Below, in pieces: positions 17,124 through 25,759 of a stretch of 64,000 bases of DNA. A program made the position numbers and the translations under genes. Within the stretch, counting starts at the first letter, position 1. Each line of letters begins with the position of its first letter. The stretch is from CALCTE01 sp045585835 (GTDB taxonomy: Bacteria; Bacillota; Clostridia; Oscillospirales; CAG-272), in NCBI GenBank assembly GCA_045585835.1, contig JAZMZG010000012.1:101150-165149 (forward strand), given 5' to 3'. The notes below the pieces were generated by a model. The model ran no database searches, had not been told where the DNA came from, and saw nothing but the letters and a program-made list of their open reading frames with translations.

Positions 17124-17252
17124 CTATGATTTTTCCGCATATGTATAAAACTTATGGAAAAAGGTGTTTTTTTTCACAAAACACGTCTGTTTAGAAAATA
17201 GAATAATGTAGAGTTTTGTTTTTTACAGCAGATATATTTTGGCTCTTGGTAT

Positions 17253-17280
17253 TGACACATTCCTTTTGTTGTGTTATAAT
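17253..17280 (+). promoter_or_regulatory. Promoter of the solute-binding lipoprotein gene
   Basis: TTGACA (17253-17258), 16-bp spacer, TATAAT (17275-17280); both hexamers are consensus. The AT-rich stretch 17124-17252 holds no gene that I can see. Confidence 0.8.
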
Positions 17281-17322
17281 CTATGCGCTATTTAACATTA
17301 AAATCGTTTAAAGGAGAAAACA

Positions 17323-18831
17323 ATGAAACGTATTTTAGCAATGCTTCTTGCGCTTATTATGATCGTTTGTTGCGTTGGCCTTGTTTCTTGCGGCGGCTTC
17401 GATGATGGTGAAGACGGTGAAGGAAATAGTCCCGACGGAACCGAATTGGACGATGATTTGAAGATCGAGTTTTCCGATGAACCTCTTGAAATAGCTTCGG
17501 ATTCGAAATCGAAATACGAGGGAAAGACATTCATTATTGACTCGCCTACACCTTGGGGTAAAGACCGTTTTGTAAGAGAAGATTACAATGACAACCCTCT
17601 CAACGACTCCATAAAGCAGATGAACGACGCAGTCAAGGATACTATCGGCGTAACTCTTGAAGCTACGATGAACACCTCTACGCCCAAGCAGTCGCAGGTA
17701 TTTATCGACAGCGTACTTGCCAATGACGGAAGATTTGACGTTATGGCTATTCATACCGAGTCAAACTGTGCGGCTTTGGTTATCGCCGATGCTGTTTTGA
17801 ACTTTGACTATCTTGAATACTGCGACCTTTCAAAGCCTTGGTGGAACGCCGGTTTTACCGATTCCTCCTCCATTCTTGACGTCAACTACTTTGGTGTAAG
17901 CTCCTCTTGCTACGCTATTTACTTAAATACGGTAGTTCTTCTCTTTAATAAGGATCTTGCTACAGAGCATAATCTTCCCGATTTCTATCAGCTCGTTCGC
18001 GACGGCAAATGGACTGTTGATGAGCTTATCAATGCTACGAAGAACTTTTCTCAGGATATGAACGGCGACGGACAGATCACGGACGCTGACCTTATTGCGA
18101 TGGTATCCGATGACGGTCCTCACATCAACGCATGGCTCGGCGCATTCAGACAGAGTACGGTTGAGAAGGGCGAAAACGACGAGCCCACTATCGTTGTTAA
18201 TACTGCGAGAATGTCTAACATTATCGACAAGCTCCACACGCTTTACAACACGGGCAGACGTACCGTCGTTTATCCTATCAGCTTGCGTGAGTCAAGCGAT
18301 TCCTCCAAGGACCTCTACAATAATGCGTTTGCGGAGGGAAAAGTTTTGTTTGATATAGCATATATCGACGAAGCAACTAAAATGCGTGATTATGATATCA
18401 ACTTTGGTATTCTTCCTATGCCCAAGCTCAATCTCGACCAAGAAGAATACGGCTCATACGTTGAGGCATGGCACCTTTGCTATGCAGTACCCAAGAACTG
18501 CCCCGACACAGAATACGTAAGTACGGTTCTTGAAACTATGGCATACTTCTCATATCAGTACACCTATCCCACGATCATCGAGCAGACGATCTACGGAACG
18601 GGCACACGTGATATCGAAAGCTCTGAAATGCTTGACATCGTATTTAAGAATATGAACTGGGAGTTCGGCTACCTCTATAACGGCAACGAAACCGGTTACG
18701 CATATATTCTTAAAGAGCTCATCAACGAAAAGTCAACGGATATGGCAAGCCATATTGCAACAAAGAAGAATCAAGTAGAAGACCACTTCGCTGACCTTTA
18801 CGACGCAGGCGTTGCAAACTCCGGCAAATAA
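17323..18831 (+). CDS. Extracellular solute-binding lipoprotein (ABC sugar-type, family 1)
   Basis: A 502-residue lipoprotein: signal peptide with lipobox LVSC (Cys about residue 25), a Gly/Asp/Glu-rich tether, then a periplasmic-binding fold. NKDLATEHNLPDFYQLVRDGKWT and the calcium-like loop DMNGDGQITDADL are typical of family 1 sugar-binding proteins of Clostridia. It would deliver a sugar or oligosaccharide to an ABC permease. No permease or ATPase gene is adjacent: own promoter, own terminator, then rpoA. It therefore works with a transporter encoded elsewhere or has a sensory role. Confidence 0.85.
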   Translation: MKRILAMLLALIMIVCCVGLVSCGGFDDGEDGEGNSPDGTELDDDLKIEFSDEPLEIASDSKSKYEGKTFIIDSPTPWGKDRFVREDYNDNPLNDSIKQMNDAVKDTIGVTLEATMNTSTPKQSQVFIDSVLANDGRFDVMAIHTESNCAALVIADAVLNFDYLEYCDLSKPWWNAGFTDSSSILDVNYFGVSSSCYAIYLNTVVLLFNKDLATEHNLPDFYQLVRDGKWTVDELINATKNFSQDMNGDGQITDADLIAMVSDDGPHINAWLGAFRQSTVEKGENDEPTIVVNTARMSNIIDKLHTLYNTGRRTVVYPISLRESSDSSKDLYNNAFAEGKVLFDIAYIDEATKMRDYDINFGILPMPKLNLDQEEYGSYVEAWHLCYAVPKNCPDTEYVSTVLETMAYFSYQYTYPTIIEQTIYGTGTRDIESSEMLDIVFKNMNWEFGYLYNGNETGYAYILKELINEKSTDMASHIATKKNQVEDHFADLYDAGVANSGK

Positions 18832-18847
18832 TAATACAACAACCTTG

Positions 18848-18881
18848 ATCGCTTACGGAAAAACTTCCGTAAGCGATTTTT
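18848..18881 (+). terminator. Terminator of the solute-binding gene
   Basis: The stem ATCGCTTACGGAA with its complement and an AAAC loop is followed by TTTTT. Confidence 0.9.
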
Positions 18882-18907
18882 AATTTGAGATATTTTTAAA
18901 AACAGAC

Positions 18908-18936
18908 TTGCAAAAATTGAAAAGGTATGTTATAAT
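18908..18936 (+). promoter_or_regulatory. Promoter of rpoA
   Basis: TTGCAA (18908-18913), 17-bp spacer, TATAAT (18931-18936). It indicates that rpoA is transcribed as a single gene here. Confidence 0.75.
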
Positions 18937-18992
18937 AATATGGATTATTATTAAAATGGATAAAAATATCTGTTTATTTAACGGAGGTATAT

Positions 18993-19940
18993 ATGCTCGA
19001 ATTCAATATTCCAAACGTAATTTCAAATGCAAACGAAAACGGAAGAGACGGCGAATTTTTTATAGAGCCGCTTGAGAGAGGATTTGGTATGACGCTCGGT
19101 AATTCTCTTCGCCGCGTAATGCTTTCTTCGCTTCCCGGGGCTGCAGTCGTGTATATAAAGATCGACGGCGTTGCCCACGAGATATCGACTATGGACGGTG
19201 TTAAGGAAGATGTTTGCCAAATCGTTTTAAACGTAAAAGGAATCGTTGCAAAGCTTTATACGGATGAACTGAAAACAAGTTGTATCGACGTTGTTGGACC
19301 TTGCATAGTTACGGCAGGTGACATTAAGGTTGATACGGAGCTTGAGATAATCAATCCCGAGCAAGTAATTGCAACCGTAGGCGAAGGAAAGCATTTTTAT
19401 ATGGAGCTTGGTTTTGCGAAGGGAAGAGGCTACGTTCCCGCTGAAAAGAACAAGCAAATGTATGCCGAAAGAGCGCTCGGCACGATAGCGGTTGATTCCA
19501 TTTTCACACCTATCTTAAACGTGAATTACAAAGTTGAGAATATGCGCGTCGGAAACGCTCTTGATTTCGACAGACTTATAGTTGACGTACATACGGACGG
19601 CTCAATAAGTCCCGCAGAAGCGATGGCGACCGCATCTAACGTTATCATTAAGCACTTCGAGTGTATTTTGGCATTATCAAATAACGTTGCATCGTTGGTA
19701 ATGAAGTCTGACGATGAAAAAGCTAAAAATTTGGCTCTTGAGATCACTATTGACGAGCTTGAGCTTTCCGTAAGAAGCTATAACAGCTTGAAGCGTGCGG
19801 GAATAACCACGGTAGGTGACCTTGTGTTGAAGACGGAAGACGAAACGATGAAGATAAGAAATCTCGGTCTCAAATCGTTTACCGAAATAAAAGAAAAGAT
19901 AAACGCACTTGGACTTGGCTTCAAAAACGAAAACGAATAA
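18993..19940 (+). CDS. rpoA: DNA-directed RNA polymerase subunit alpha
   Basis: The alpha subunit dimerises to nucleate RNA polymerase and contacts UP elements and activators. The 315 residues have the N-terminal domain (GFGMTLGNSLRRVMLSSLPG near residue 30, EFINP-like ELEIINPEQ), and the C-terminal domain from ~245 with ELELSVRSYNSLKRAGI and RNLGLKSFTEI. Length is normal. ACGGAGG precedes the ATG. It is not next to rpsK, rpsD or rplQ, its usual neighbours; its own promoter and a strong terminator isolate it. Confidence 0.98.
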   Translation: MLEFNIPNVISNANENGRDGEFFIEPLERGFGMTLGNSLRRVMLSSLPGAAVVYIKIDGVAHEISTMDGVKEDVCQIVLNVKGIVAKLYTDELKTSCIDVVGPCIVTAGDIKVDTELEIINPEQVIATVGEGKHFYMELGFAKGRGYVPAEKNKQMYAERALGTIAVDSIFTPILNVNYKVENMRVGNALDFDRLIVDVHTDGSISPAEAMATASNVIIKHFECILALSNNVASLVMKSDDEKAKNLALEITIDELELSVRSYNSLKRAGITTVGDLVLKTEDETMKIRNLGLKSFTEIKEKINALGLGFKNENE

Positions 19941-19947
19941 ATTTTCA

Positions 19948-19982
19948 ATACGGCTCTGCTTTTTGCAGAGCCGTATATTTTT
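19948..19982 (+). terminator. Terminator of rpoA
   Basis: A 12-bp stem (ATACGGCTCTGC and its complement) around a T5 loop, followed by ATTTTT. Confidence 0.9.
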
Positions 19983-20002
19983 GTCAAAACGGGGAAAAAT
20001 TC
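19973..20002 (+). promoter_or_regulatory. Possible forespore (sigma-F/G type) promoter of spoVAD-spoVAE
   Basis: GTATA (19973-19977), 15-bp spacer, GGAAAAATTC (19993-20002) fits the sigma-F pattern GYATA-N15-GGNNANAHTR except at the last base. The -35 lies inside the descending arm of the rpoA terminator. spoVA operons are forespore-expressed in Bacillus, which agrees. Confidence 0.35.
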
Positions 20003-20028
20003 TAAAAATGATTTTTTCGGAGCATTAA

Positions 20029-21036
20029 ATGAAGCGTAATGATGTTGTCAAATTAAATAAACGTCCGCATATAAACTCATCATATTCGGTCGTTGGTAAA
20101 AAAGAATACGAAGGCCCGCTCGGAAAGTTTTTTGACGAGCATAGCAAAGATATGAGATTCGGTAAAAAAACGTGGGAGCTTGCGGAGAGCGAGATGCAAA
20201 AAAGAGCGCTGATAGGCGCAATTTCAAAATCGGGAATATCTGCCCACGATATAGGTTGGATATTTGCAGGCGATTTACAAAATCAGTGCGCCGCATCAAG
20301 CTACGGACTTATGGATTTTAACCTTCCCTATATAGGACTCTACGGAGCTTGCTCAACGTTCGGAGAAGGACTTATAAGCGCCGCTGTAGCAATTGAATCC
20401 GGTGCGATAGATACAGCGGCGGTGGTCACCTCGTCGCACTTTTGTACGGCGGAAAGGCAGTTTCGTTTTCCGCTTCCGTACGGTAATCAACGCCAACCTA
20501 TAGCACAAAGAACTGTAACGGGTGCAGGTGCAAATATTCTTTCGACTCAAGGACACGGGCCGCACATCACGGAAGTATTGGTTGGCAGGGTAGTTGATAA
20601 GGGTATAAGCGATGCAAACAATATGGGGGCGGCTATGGCGCCCGCAGCCGTAGATACCTTATACAGATATTTTAACGAGACCGGAAGTAAGCCGAGCGAT
20701 TTTGACGTTATTGTAACGGGTGACCTTGCCTATGAAGGAGAATGGCTTGTAAGAGAGCTTTTGAAAAAAGAGGGGATAGCATTGGGAAACTCCTACACCG
20801 ACTGCGGACTTATGATTTACAATATGAAAGAACAGGACGTACATGCAGGAGGGTCGGGCTGCGGTTGCAGTAACGTCGTTTTTTCGGGATTTTTTATGAA
20901 GAAGCTGTTATCCGGAGAGATAAAAAATATGCTTTTGCTTACTACGGGCGCACTTATGAGCCCTGATAGCTTAAATCAAGGAAATACAATACCCGGCATA
21001 GCTCATCTTGTTCGTATAGAGGGGGAAGGAAGATGA
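20029..21036 (+). CDS. spoVAD: Stage V sporulation protein AD
   Basis: SpoVAD is the thiolase-fold subunit of the SpoVA channel that moves Ca-dipicolinate into the forespore and out during germination. The 335 residues show the family's thiolase-like blocks GLYGACSTFGEGL, SSHFCTAERQFRFPLPYGNQR and GAMAPAAVDTL-like AAMAPAAVDTLYRYF, ending in the typical GNTIPGIAHLV. It overlaps spoVAE by ATGA. Upstream is the rpoA terminator, so spoVAC, normally the preceding gene, is not here. Confidence 0.95.
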   Translation: MKRNDVVKLNKRPHINSSYSVVGKKEYEGPLGKFFDEHSKDMRFGKKTWELAESEMQKRALIGAISKSGISAHDIGWIFAGDLQNQCAASSYGLMDFNLPYIGLYGACSTFGEGLISAAVAIESGAIDTAAVVTSSHFCTAERQFRFPLPYGNQRQPIAQRTVTGAGANILSTQGHGPHITEVLVGRVVDKGISDANNMGAAMAPAAVDTLYRYFNETGSKPSDFDVIVTGDLAYEGEWLVRELLKKEGIALGNSYTDCGLMIYNMKEQDVHAGGSGCGCSNVVFSGFFMKKLLSGEIKNMLLLTTGALMSPDSLNQGNTIPGIAHLVRIEGEGR

Positions 21037-21386
21037 ATTTTGTTTATGCCTTTGCATTAGGCGGAATATTATGCGTTATTGCACAACTTTTAATGGATCT
21101 AACCGATATGACGCCGGCACACGTTCTTGTGATGTACGTCGTCATCGGCGTCGCACTTAACGGACTCGGTATATATTCATACGCCGTCGATATTGCGGGC
21201 GCAGGCGCAACGGTACCTATAATGGGATTCGGGAATTGCCTTGCCGACGGGGTTAGAGAGGCTGTTGACGAAAAAGGGCTTATAGGTGCGTTTACGGGCG
21301 GACTTTCAGCAACGTCGTGCGGAATAACCGTTGCAATAAGTCTTGCATTTATCCTGTCCTTGTTATTTAAACCGAAGGACAAATAA
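21033..21386 (+). CDS. spoVAE: Stage V sporulation protein AE (SpoVAEb type)
   Basis: A 117-residue integral membrane subunit of the SpoVA dipicolinate channel, with hydrophobic segments across most of its length and the family stretch GAGATVPIMGFGNCLADGV in the middle. It starts within the spoVAD stop codon, so translation is coupled. A bidirectional terminator follows at once. Confidence 0.94.
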   Translation: MNFVYAFALGGILCVIAQLLMDLTDMTPAHVLVMYVVIGVALNGLGIYSYAVDIAGAGATVPIMGFGNCLADGVREAVDEKGLIGAFTGGLSATSCGITVAISLAFILSLLFKPKDK

Positions 21387-21414
21387 AGCGTGACCTAAAC
21401 GGTCACGCTTTTTC
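21385..21414. terminator. Bidirectional terminator between spoVAE and dus
   Basis: The stem AAAGCGTGACC with its complement and loop TAAAC. It overlaps the last codons of the convergent dus gene. Confidence 0.85.
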
Positions 21415-22353
21415 TGTAAGCGATTCGATTATCTTGTGTATCTCTTCAAGTGTTGTGGCGGCGTTTATTTTCACTCTTGCTTCCGCTGAGCCGAAAAGTC
21501 CTTTCGTATACCACCCCAAATGCTTTCTTGCCTCTCTTATACCGATATATTCGCCCTTATCTTCTACGAGCATTTTTACGTGTCGAAGAGCAAGACGGAG
21601 CCTTTCCGTATCCGATATTTCAGAGTATGTGCCCGTGTCAAGCATTTCCTTTATCTGCTTAAATATGAATGGATTTCCCAAAGCACCTCGCGCTATTGCA
21701 ACACCGTCGCAATCCGTTGCTTTTAAAATATCGATGCAGCTTTCGGGGGTAAAAACATCGCCGTTTGCGAATACGGGTACTTTAACCGCATTTTTCACGC
21801 TTGCGATCGCTTCCCAATTTGCTTTCCCGCTGTACATTTGCATTTTTGTTCTGCCATGTACGCAAAGTGCGTCCGCGCCCGAGCTTTCCAAAACTTTAGC
21901 AAACTCTACGCAATTTATATGCTCATCGTCAAACCCGAGCCTGAATTTTACCGTTACGGGCACGCTCACTGCTTTTTTTACGGCTTCTGTTATTTTTCCC
22001 GCAAGTACGGGATCCTTCATAAGCGCTGAGCCTTCACCGTTAGATACGATCTTTCCCACGGGACAGCCCATATTTATATCTATTGCATCGGGTGAAAATT
22101 CAAGCATTTTTTGTGAGGCGTATGCCATAACATCAGGCTCCGAGCCGAAAAGCTGCAAAGCGCAAGGGTGCTCGTCGTTTTCAATAGACGCAAGCGCATA
22201 AGTTTTTTTATCATTGTAGTACACCGCTTTTGCGCTTATCATTTCCGTAACCGTGAAGTCGGCGCCGTATTCTTTACATAGACGGCGCATTGACTTGTCG
22301 GATATTCCCGCAAGCGGCGCAAGATAAATTGTCGGTCTTTTAGTTTCCATCAT
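21403..22353 (-). CDS. dusB: tRNA-dihydrouridine synthase (DusB type)
   Basis: An FMN/NADPH enzyme that reduces uridines in tRNA D-loops. The 316 residues form a TIM barrel with the family motifs APLAGISD (N-terminus), QLFGSEPD, DINMGCP (catalytic region with Cys absent/present as CPVGKIVSNGEGSALM), KFRLGFD, VHGRTKMQMYSG and ANGDVFTPE. A C-terminal helical domain follows. It lies 5 bp downstream of recG in a two-gene unit. The exact Dus subfamily is by overall likeness. Confidence 0.93.
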   Translation of the reverse strand: MMETKRPTIYLAPLAGISDKSMRRLCKEYGADFTVTEMISAKAVYYNDKKTYALASIENDEHPCALQLFGSEPDVMAYASQKMLEFSPDAIDINMGCPVGKIVSNGEGSALMKDPVLAGKITEAVKKAVSVPVTVKFRLGFDDEHINCVEFAKVLESSGADALCVHGRTKMQMYSGKANWEAIASVKNAVKVPVFANGDVFTPESCIDILKATDCDGVAIARGALGNPFIFKQIKEMLDTGTYSEISDTERLRLALRHVKMLVEDKGEYIGIREARKHLGWYTKGLFGSAEARVKINAATTLEEIHKIIESLTEKA

Positions 22354-22358
22354 TATTC

Positions 22359-24407
22359 CTAATTGAAAATATTTTCGCTTCCGCCTATGGTAAAGAGTCT
22401 TCTTACGTCGTGCATTAAGGCGGAGTATTTACCCGTAAGGTACGGGTCTTGAGAAAGTATATCCTTTAATGCTTTTTCGGTTGATAATAAGAGTGAGGGG
22501 TCTTCAAAAATATTAGCAAGCTTAAATGAGGTAAGACCGTGTTGCTTTTCTCCGAAAAAGTCACCGGGTCCCCGCATTTCAAGGTCTGCTTTAGCTATCT
22601 TGAAACCGTCGTTTGTCTTTGTCATAACCTCAAGACGACCTTGCGTTTTCTCGTTTTTTGATTCAGAGAAAAGGACGCAATACGACTTTTTATTTCCTCT
22701 GCCGACTCTTCCGCGAAGCTGATGAAGCTGTGAAAGACCGAAGCGGTCGGCATTTTCCACTACCATCAAAACGGCATTAGGCACGTCCACGCCGACTTCG
22801 ATTACGGTAGTTGATATCAGTATTTTATAAGTACCCTCAGAAAAATCCCTCATTATCTGTTCTTTTTCTTTAGGCTTCATTTTGCCGTGAATAAATACCG
22901 ATGGGATATCGGGGAAGGTGTCCTCTTTGAGCTTTTTTGCATATCCGACGACGTCTTTCATATCGGATGTTTCTTCTTCATCTTCAACGAGAGGACAAAC
23001 GATATAGACTTGTCCGCCCTCATTTACAAGACGGCGTATAAATTTGTTTATACGCTCTCTGTAGCTTTCGTCCACGCTAAAGGTATCCACCTTGCTTCTG
23101 CCGGGCGGCATTTCATCAAGTACGCTTACGTTAAGGTCGCCGTACACTATAAGCGCAAGCGTTCTCGGTATAGGCGTTGCGGACATAATAAGGCTGTGCA
23201 GGTGAGTGCCCTTATCGGTCAAAGAGGCCTTTTGCATAACTCCGAAGCGGTGTTGCTCGTCCGTTATAACAAGTCCCGGCTTGTTAAACTTAACGTTTGT
23301 TTGCAAAAGAGCGTGAGTGCCGACGATAAGAGAAGCGCTACCGTTTGCACATTCCTCAAGCACGGTCTTTTTCTCCGATGCTTTCATACCGGAAACAAGA
23401 AGCCTTACCTCTATACCGACATTTTCAAAGAGCTTTTTGAAATAAAGATAGTGCTGTCGTGCAAGTATCTCCGTAGGAGCCATCATCAAAGCCTGATATC
23501 CGTTTTTTATGCACGCGAAGCAAGCGGCGGCGGCAACTGCTGTCTTACCGCTTCCGACATCGCCTTGTACGAGCCTTGTCATAGGAACGGATGATGCAAG
23601 GTCATCACAAATCTCGTTTATACATCGTTTTTGCGCTCCGGTCGGCTGAAACGGAAGTAAGGCGTAGAAATCGCTTATATGCTTTTTTGCATCTATTTTT
23701 ATCGAGGTAGTCTTTTGAGTGCGTGATTTCAGCATTGAAAGTCCGAGCCTGAAGATAAGAAGCTCATCAAAGGAAAGGCGCGCCTTCGCTTGTGAAAGCT
23801 CTTCATTGGTTTTCGGCAGATGCACTGCTTTTATGGCTTTCGAAGCCGACATAAGGTCAAATTCGTCTACGATCTCACAAGGCAGAGTTTCTTCAATACA
23901 AAGCCCTTCTATCGTTTCTTTGATAAGAGTTCGCAAAAAGTTTTGCCCAATGCCCGAGGTGAGAGGGTATACGGGGATTATCTCGTCAAGCTCCTTGCCG
24001 GGTCTTATCTGCTCCGATATGGGATTGGTAAGCTCTTTTCTTATAAAATTACCTTCCACCTTGCCGAAAAAGCGAAATTCGCTTCCTACTCGGTAGAGGT
24101 CTTTTGCATAAGGTTGATTGAAGATCGTTATGTGAATAGTTCCGCTTTCGTCAAATGCTGTGAATTTCGTGACGCTGAAGCCTTTTCTGACGAGCTTATA
24201 CGTAGGGGAAGTGCCTACGGTAAGCCTTAATGCGCATACCTGTCCGAGCGGTGCATCTTCTATCGCTACAACGTTTCCTCTGTACTCATAAGTACGGGGA
24301 TAGTAATGTATAAGGTCAGCTACGGTAAAAATGCCGAGCTTTTCAAGTAATGCGGCACGTTTTTCGCCCACACCTTTTAAAAAGCGTATGCTGCTTGTTA
24401 AATTCAA
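22359..24407 (-). CDS. recG: ATP-dependent DNA helicase RecG
   Basis: RecG regresses stalled forks and migrates branched DNA. The wedge domain is N-terminal (FLKGVGEKRAALLEKLGI), followed by helicase motifs I (GDVGSGKTAVA), Ia (MAPTEILARQH), II (DEQHRFG), III (SATPIPRT), V-VI (VIEVGVDVPNA, QLRGRVGRG). I prefer TTG 24407 as start, giving about 682 residues: GAGGTG (24414-24419) is 6 nt upstream and the transcript starts only near 24426. A GTG at 24416 would overlap that ribosome site. Confidence 0.95.
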   Translation of the reverse strand: MNLTSSIRFLKGVGEKRAALLEKLGIFTVADLIHYYPRTYEYRGNVVAIEDAPLGQVCALRLTVGTSPTYKLVRKGFSVTKFTAFDESGTIHITIFNQPYAKDLYRVGSEFRFFGKVEGNFIRKELTNPISEQIRPGKELDEIIPVYPLTSGIGQNFLRTLIKETIEGLCIEETLPCEIVDEFDLMSASKAIKAVHLPKTNEELSQAKARLSFDELLIFRLGLSMLKSRTQKTTSIKIDAKKHISDFYALLPFQPTGAQKRCINEICDDLASSVPMTRLVQGDVGSGKTAVAAAACFACIKNGYQALMMAPTEILARQHYLYFKKLFENVGIEVRLLVSGMKASEKKTVLEECANGSASLIVGTHALLQTNVKFNKPGLVITDEQHRFGVMQKASLTDKGTHLHSLIMSATPIPRTLALIVYGDLNVSVLDEMPPGRSKVDTFSVDESYRERINKFIRRLVNEGGQVYIVCPLVEDEEETSDMKDVVGYAKKLKEDTFPDIPSVFIHGKMKPKEKEQIMRDFSEGTYKILISTTVIEVGVDVPNAVLMVVENADRFGLSQLHQLRGRVGRGNKKSYCVLFSESKNEKTQGRLEVMTKTNDGFKIAKADLEMRGPGDFFGEKQHGLTSFKLANIFEDPSLLLSTEKALKDILSQDPYLTGKYSALMHDVRRLFTIGGSENIFN

Positions 24408-24432
24408 AGCCTTCACCTCGTTTCATATCATT

Positions 24433-24461
24433 ATTATATTAAAAAGCCTTATAAAAGTCAA
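24433..24461 (-). promoter_or_regulatory. Promoter of recG-dusB
   Basis: Minus strand: TTGACT (24456-24461), 17-bp spacer, TATAAT (24433-24438). It implies a leader under 20 nt. Confidence 0.8.
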
Positions 24462-24497
24462 GAAGCGAAGACGTTATCATAAACGCCTTCGCTTTTA

Positions 24498-25634
24498 TTA
24501 TCTTCGTTTGCTTATAGATAAGATCAGATCTCGGAAAATGTGTAAAAATGATATTCTTTCAACGCTTTCAAGAGCGACAATATCGCACGAAAAAAGTACT
24601 TTGCCGTCAAGCGTTGCATTTATTTTACCAACCGGTTGTTTTTCAACAACGGGTGCGCTTATTGTGCTTTCCATAACCGTTTCGTATACTATTTTTGCGC
24701 CGACACCTTTATCGATAAGTATATTTGCACCTTCAGTACCTATTTTAACTTCGCTTTCTTCGCCGCCTGATACGGATAGCGTGCCCATTTCTTTTTTCTC
24801 TACTGCGGCAACCTCTTTTATGGCAAATCCGTAGTCAAACATTTGTCTTGCGGCGGTAAAGCGTACTTCCGTAGACGGTGCCGCCATAACGACTGCGATA
24901 AGGCGCATATTGTTTTTCTTTGCACTTGCGCTTATACAACATTTAGCGATACTTGTTGAACCGGTTTTCAATCCGTCACAGCCGTCATAGAAGCGCACGA
25001 GCTTATTCGTGTTTGCAAGAGACGTTTTACCGCCTCTGATCGAATCCGTCCAAATTGAAGTATATTCAAGTATTTTTTCGTGCTTTAAAAGCTCCGCCGA
25101 CATTATTGCGATATCTCTTGCGCTAGTATAATGATCATCTTCATCAAGTCCGTGGCAGTTCATAAAGTGCGTATTTGTAAGTCCAAGCTCTTCCGCTCTT
25201 TTGTTCATCATACCTACAAAGCTTTCAGAGGTTCCGCCTAAAGTTTCTGCGAAGGCTACGGCAGCATCATTTCCCGATGCGACCATCAATCCCTTTAAAA
25301 GCTCGTGTACGCTTATCTCTTCACCTATCTCCAAAAAAATTTGCGAGCCGCCCATAGCCGACGCATTTGCGCTTACGGTTATCGTATCCTCAAAGCTGAG
25401 TTTACCGCTTTCTATGGCTTCCATAACCAAAAGAGCCGTCATAACTTTAGTTACAGAGGCAGGTGCGAGTCTTTCGTCTGCATTTTTTTCAAAAAGCACT
25501 GTGCCGGTCGAATGCTCGATCAGTATAACGCTTTTAATTTCTTCATTTACGTCAAACTCTGCGGACACGTTAAAGGAAAAAGTGCAAATTAAAACGAATA
25601 GGGAAAGGGATATACAAATTATCTTCTTTTTCAT
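24498..25634 (-). CDS. dacF: D-alanyl-D-alanine carboxypeptidase (DacF/PBP5 type)
   Basis: A low-molecular-mass penicillin-binding protein that trims the terminal D-Ala of peptidoglycan stem peptides at the outer membrane face. The 378 residues have a signal peptide (~1-25), the active-site motifs SVTK (SxxK), SGN and KTG (DGLKTGS), and a C-terminal PBP5-like domain with an amphipathic tail (FLHIFRDLILSISKRR). In Bacillus DacF is made in the forespore. A sigma-F/G-like -10 upstream of this gene fits that role but is not proof. Confidence 0.93.
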   Translation of the reverse strand: MKKKIICISLSLFVLICTFSFNVSAEFDVNEEIKSVILIEHSTGTVLFEKNADERLAPASVTKVMTALLVMEAIESGKLSFEDTITVSANASAMGGSQIFLEIGEEISVHELLKGLMVASGNDAAVAFAETLGGTSESFVGMMNKRAEELGLTNTHFMNCHGLDEDDHYTSARDIAIMSAELLKHEKILEYTSIWTDSIRGGKTSLANTNKLVRFYDGCDGLKTGSTSIAKCCISASAKKNNMRLIAVVMAAPSTEVRFTAARQMFDYGFAIKEVAAVEKKEMGTLSVSGGEESEVKIGTEGANILIDKGVGAKIVYETVMESTISAPVVEKQPVGKINATLDGKVLFSCDIVALESVERISFLHIFRDLILSISKRR

Positions 25635-25663
25635 AGTATAGCTCCATAGTTTAATTCTCTCAA

Positions 25664-25692
25664 TACTATGTTCCTTATTGCTTTTTTATTAC
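25664..25692 (-). promoter_or_regulatory. Possible sigma-F/G promoter of dacF
   Basis: Minus strand: GTAATA (25687-25692), 16-bp spacer, CATAGTA (25664-25670), one base from the forespore -10 CATACTA. No good sigma-A pair is seen between here and the gene. Confidence 0.3.
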
Positions 25693-25698
25693 AAACTA

Positions 25699-25727
25699 TT
25701 GATTTTGGCGGGAATATATAGTAAGAT
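25699..25727 (+). promoter_or_regulatory. Possible promoter of the 25760 lipoprotein gene
   Basis: TTGATT (25699-25704), 17-bp spacer, TAAGAT (25722-25727). Confidence 0.45.
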
Positions 25728-25759
25728 TTATGTGGTACTTTTTGTAAAAAGGAGTATAT

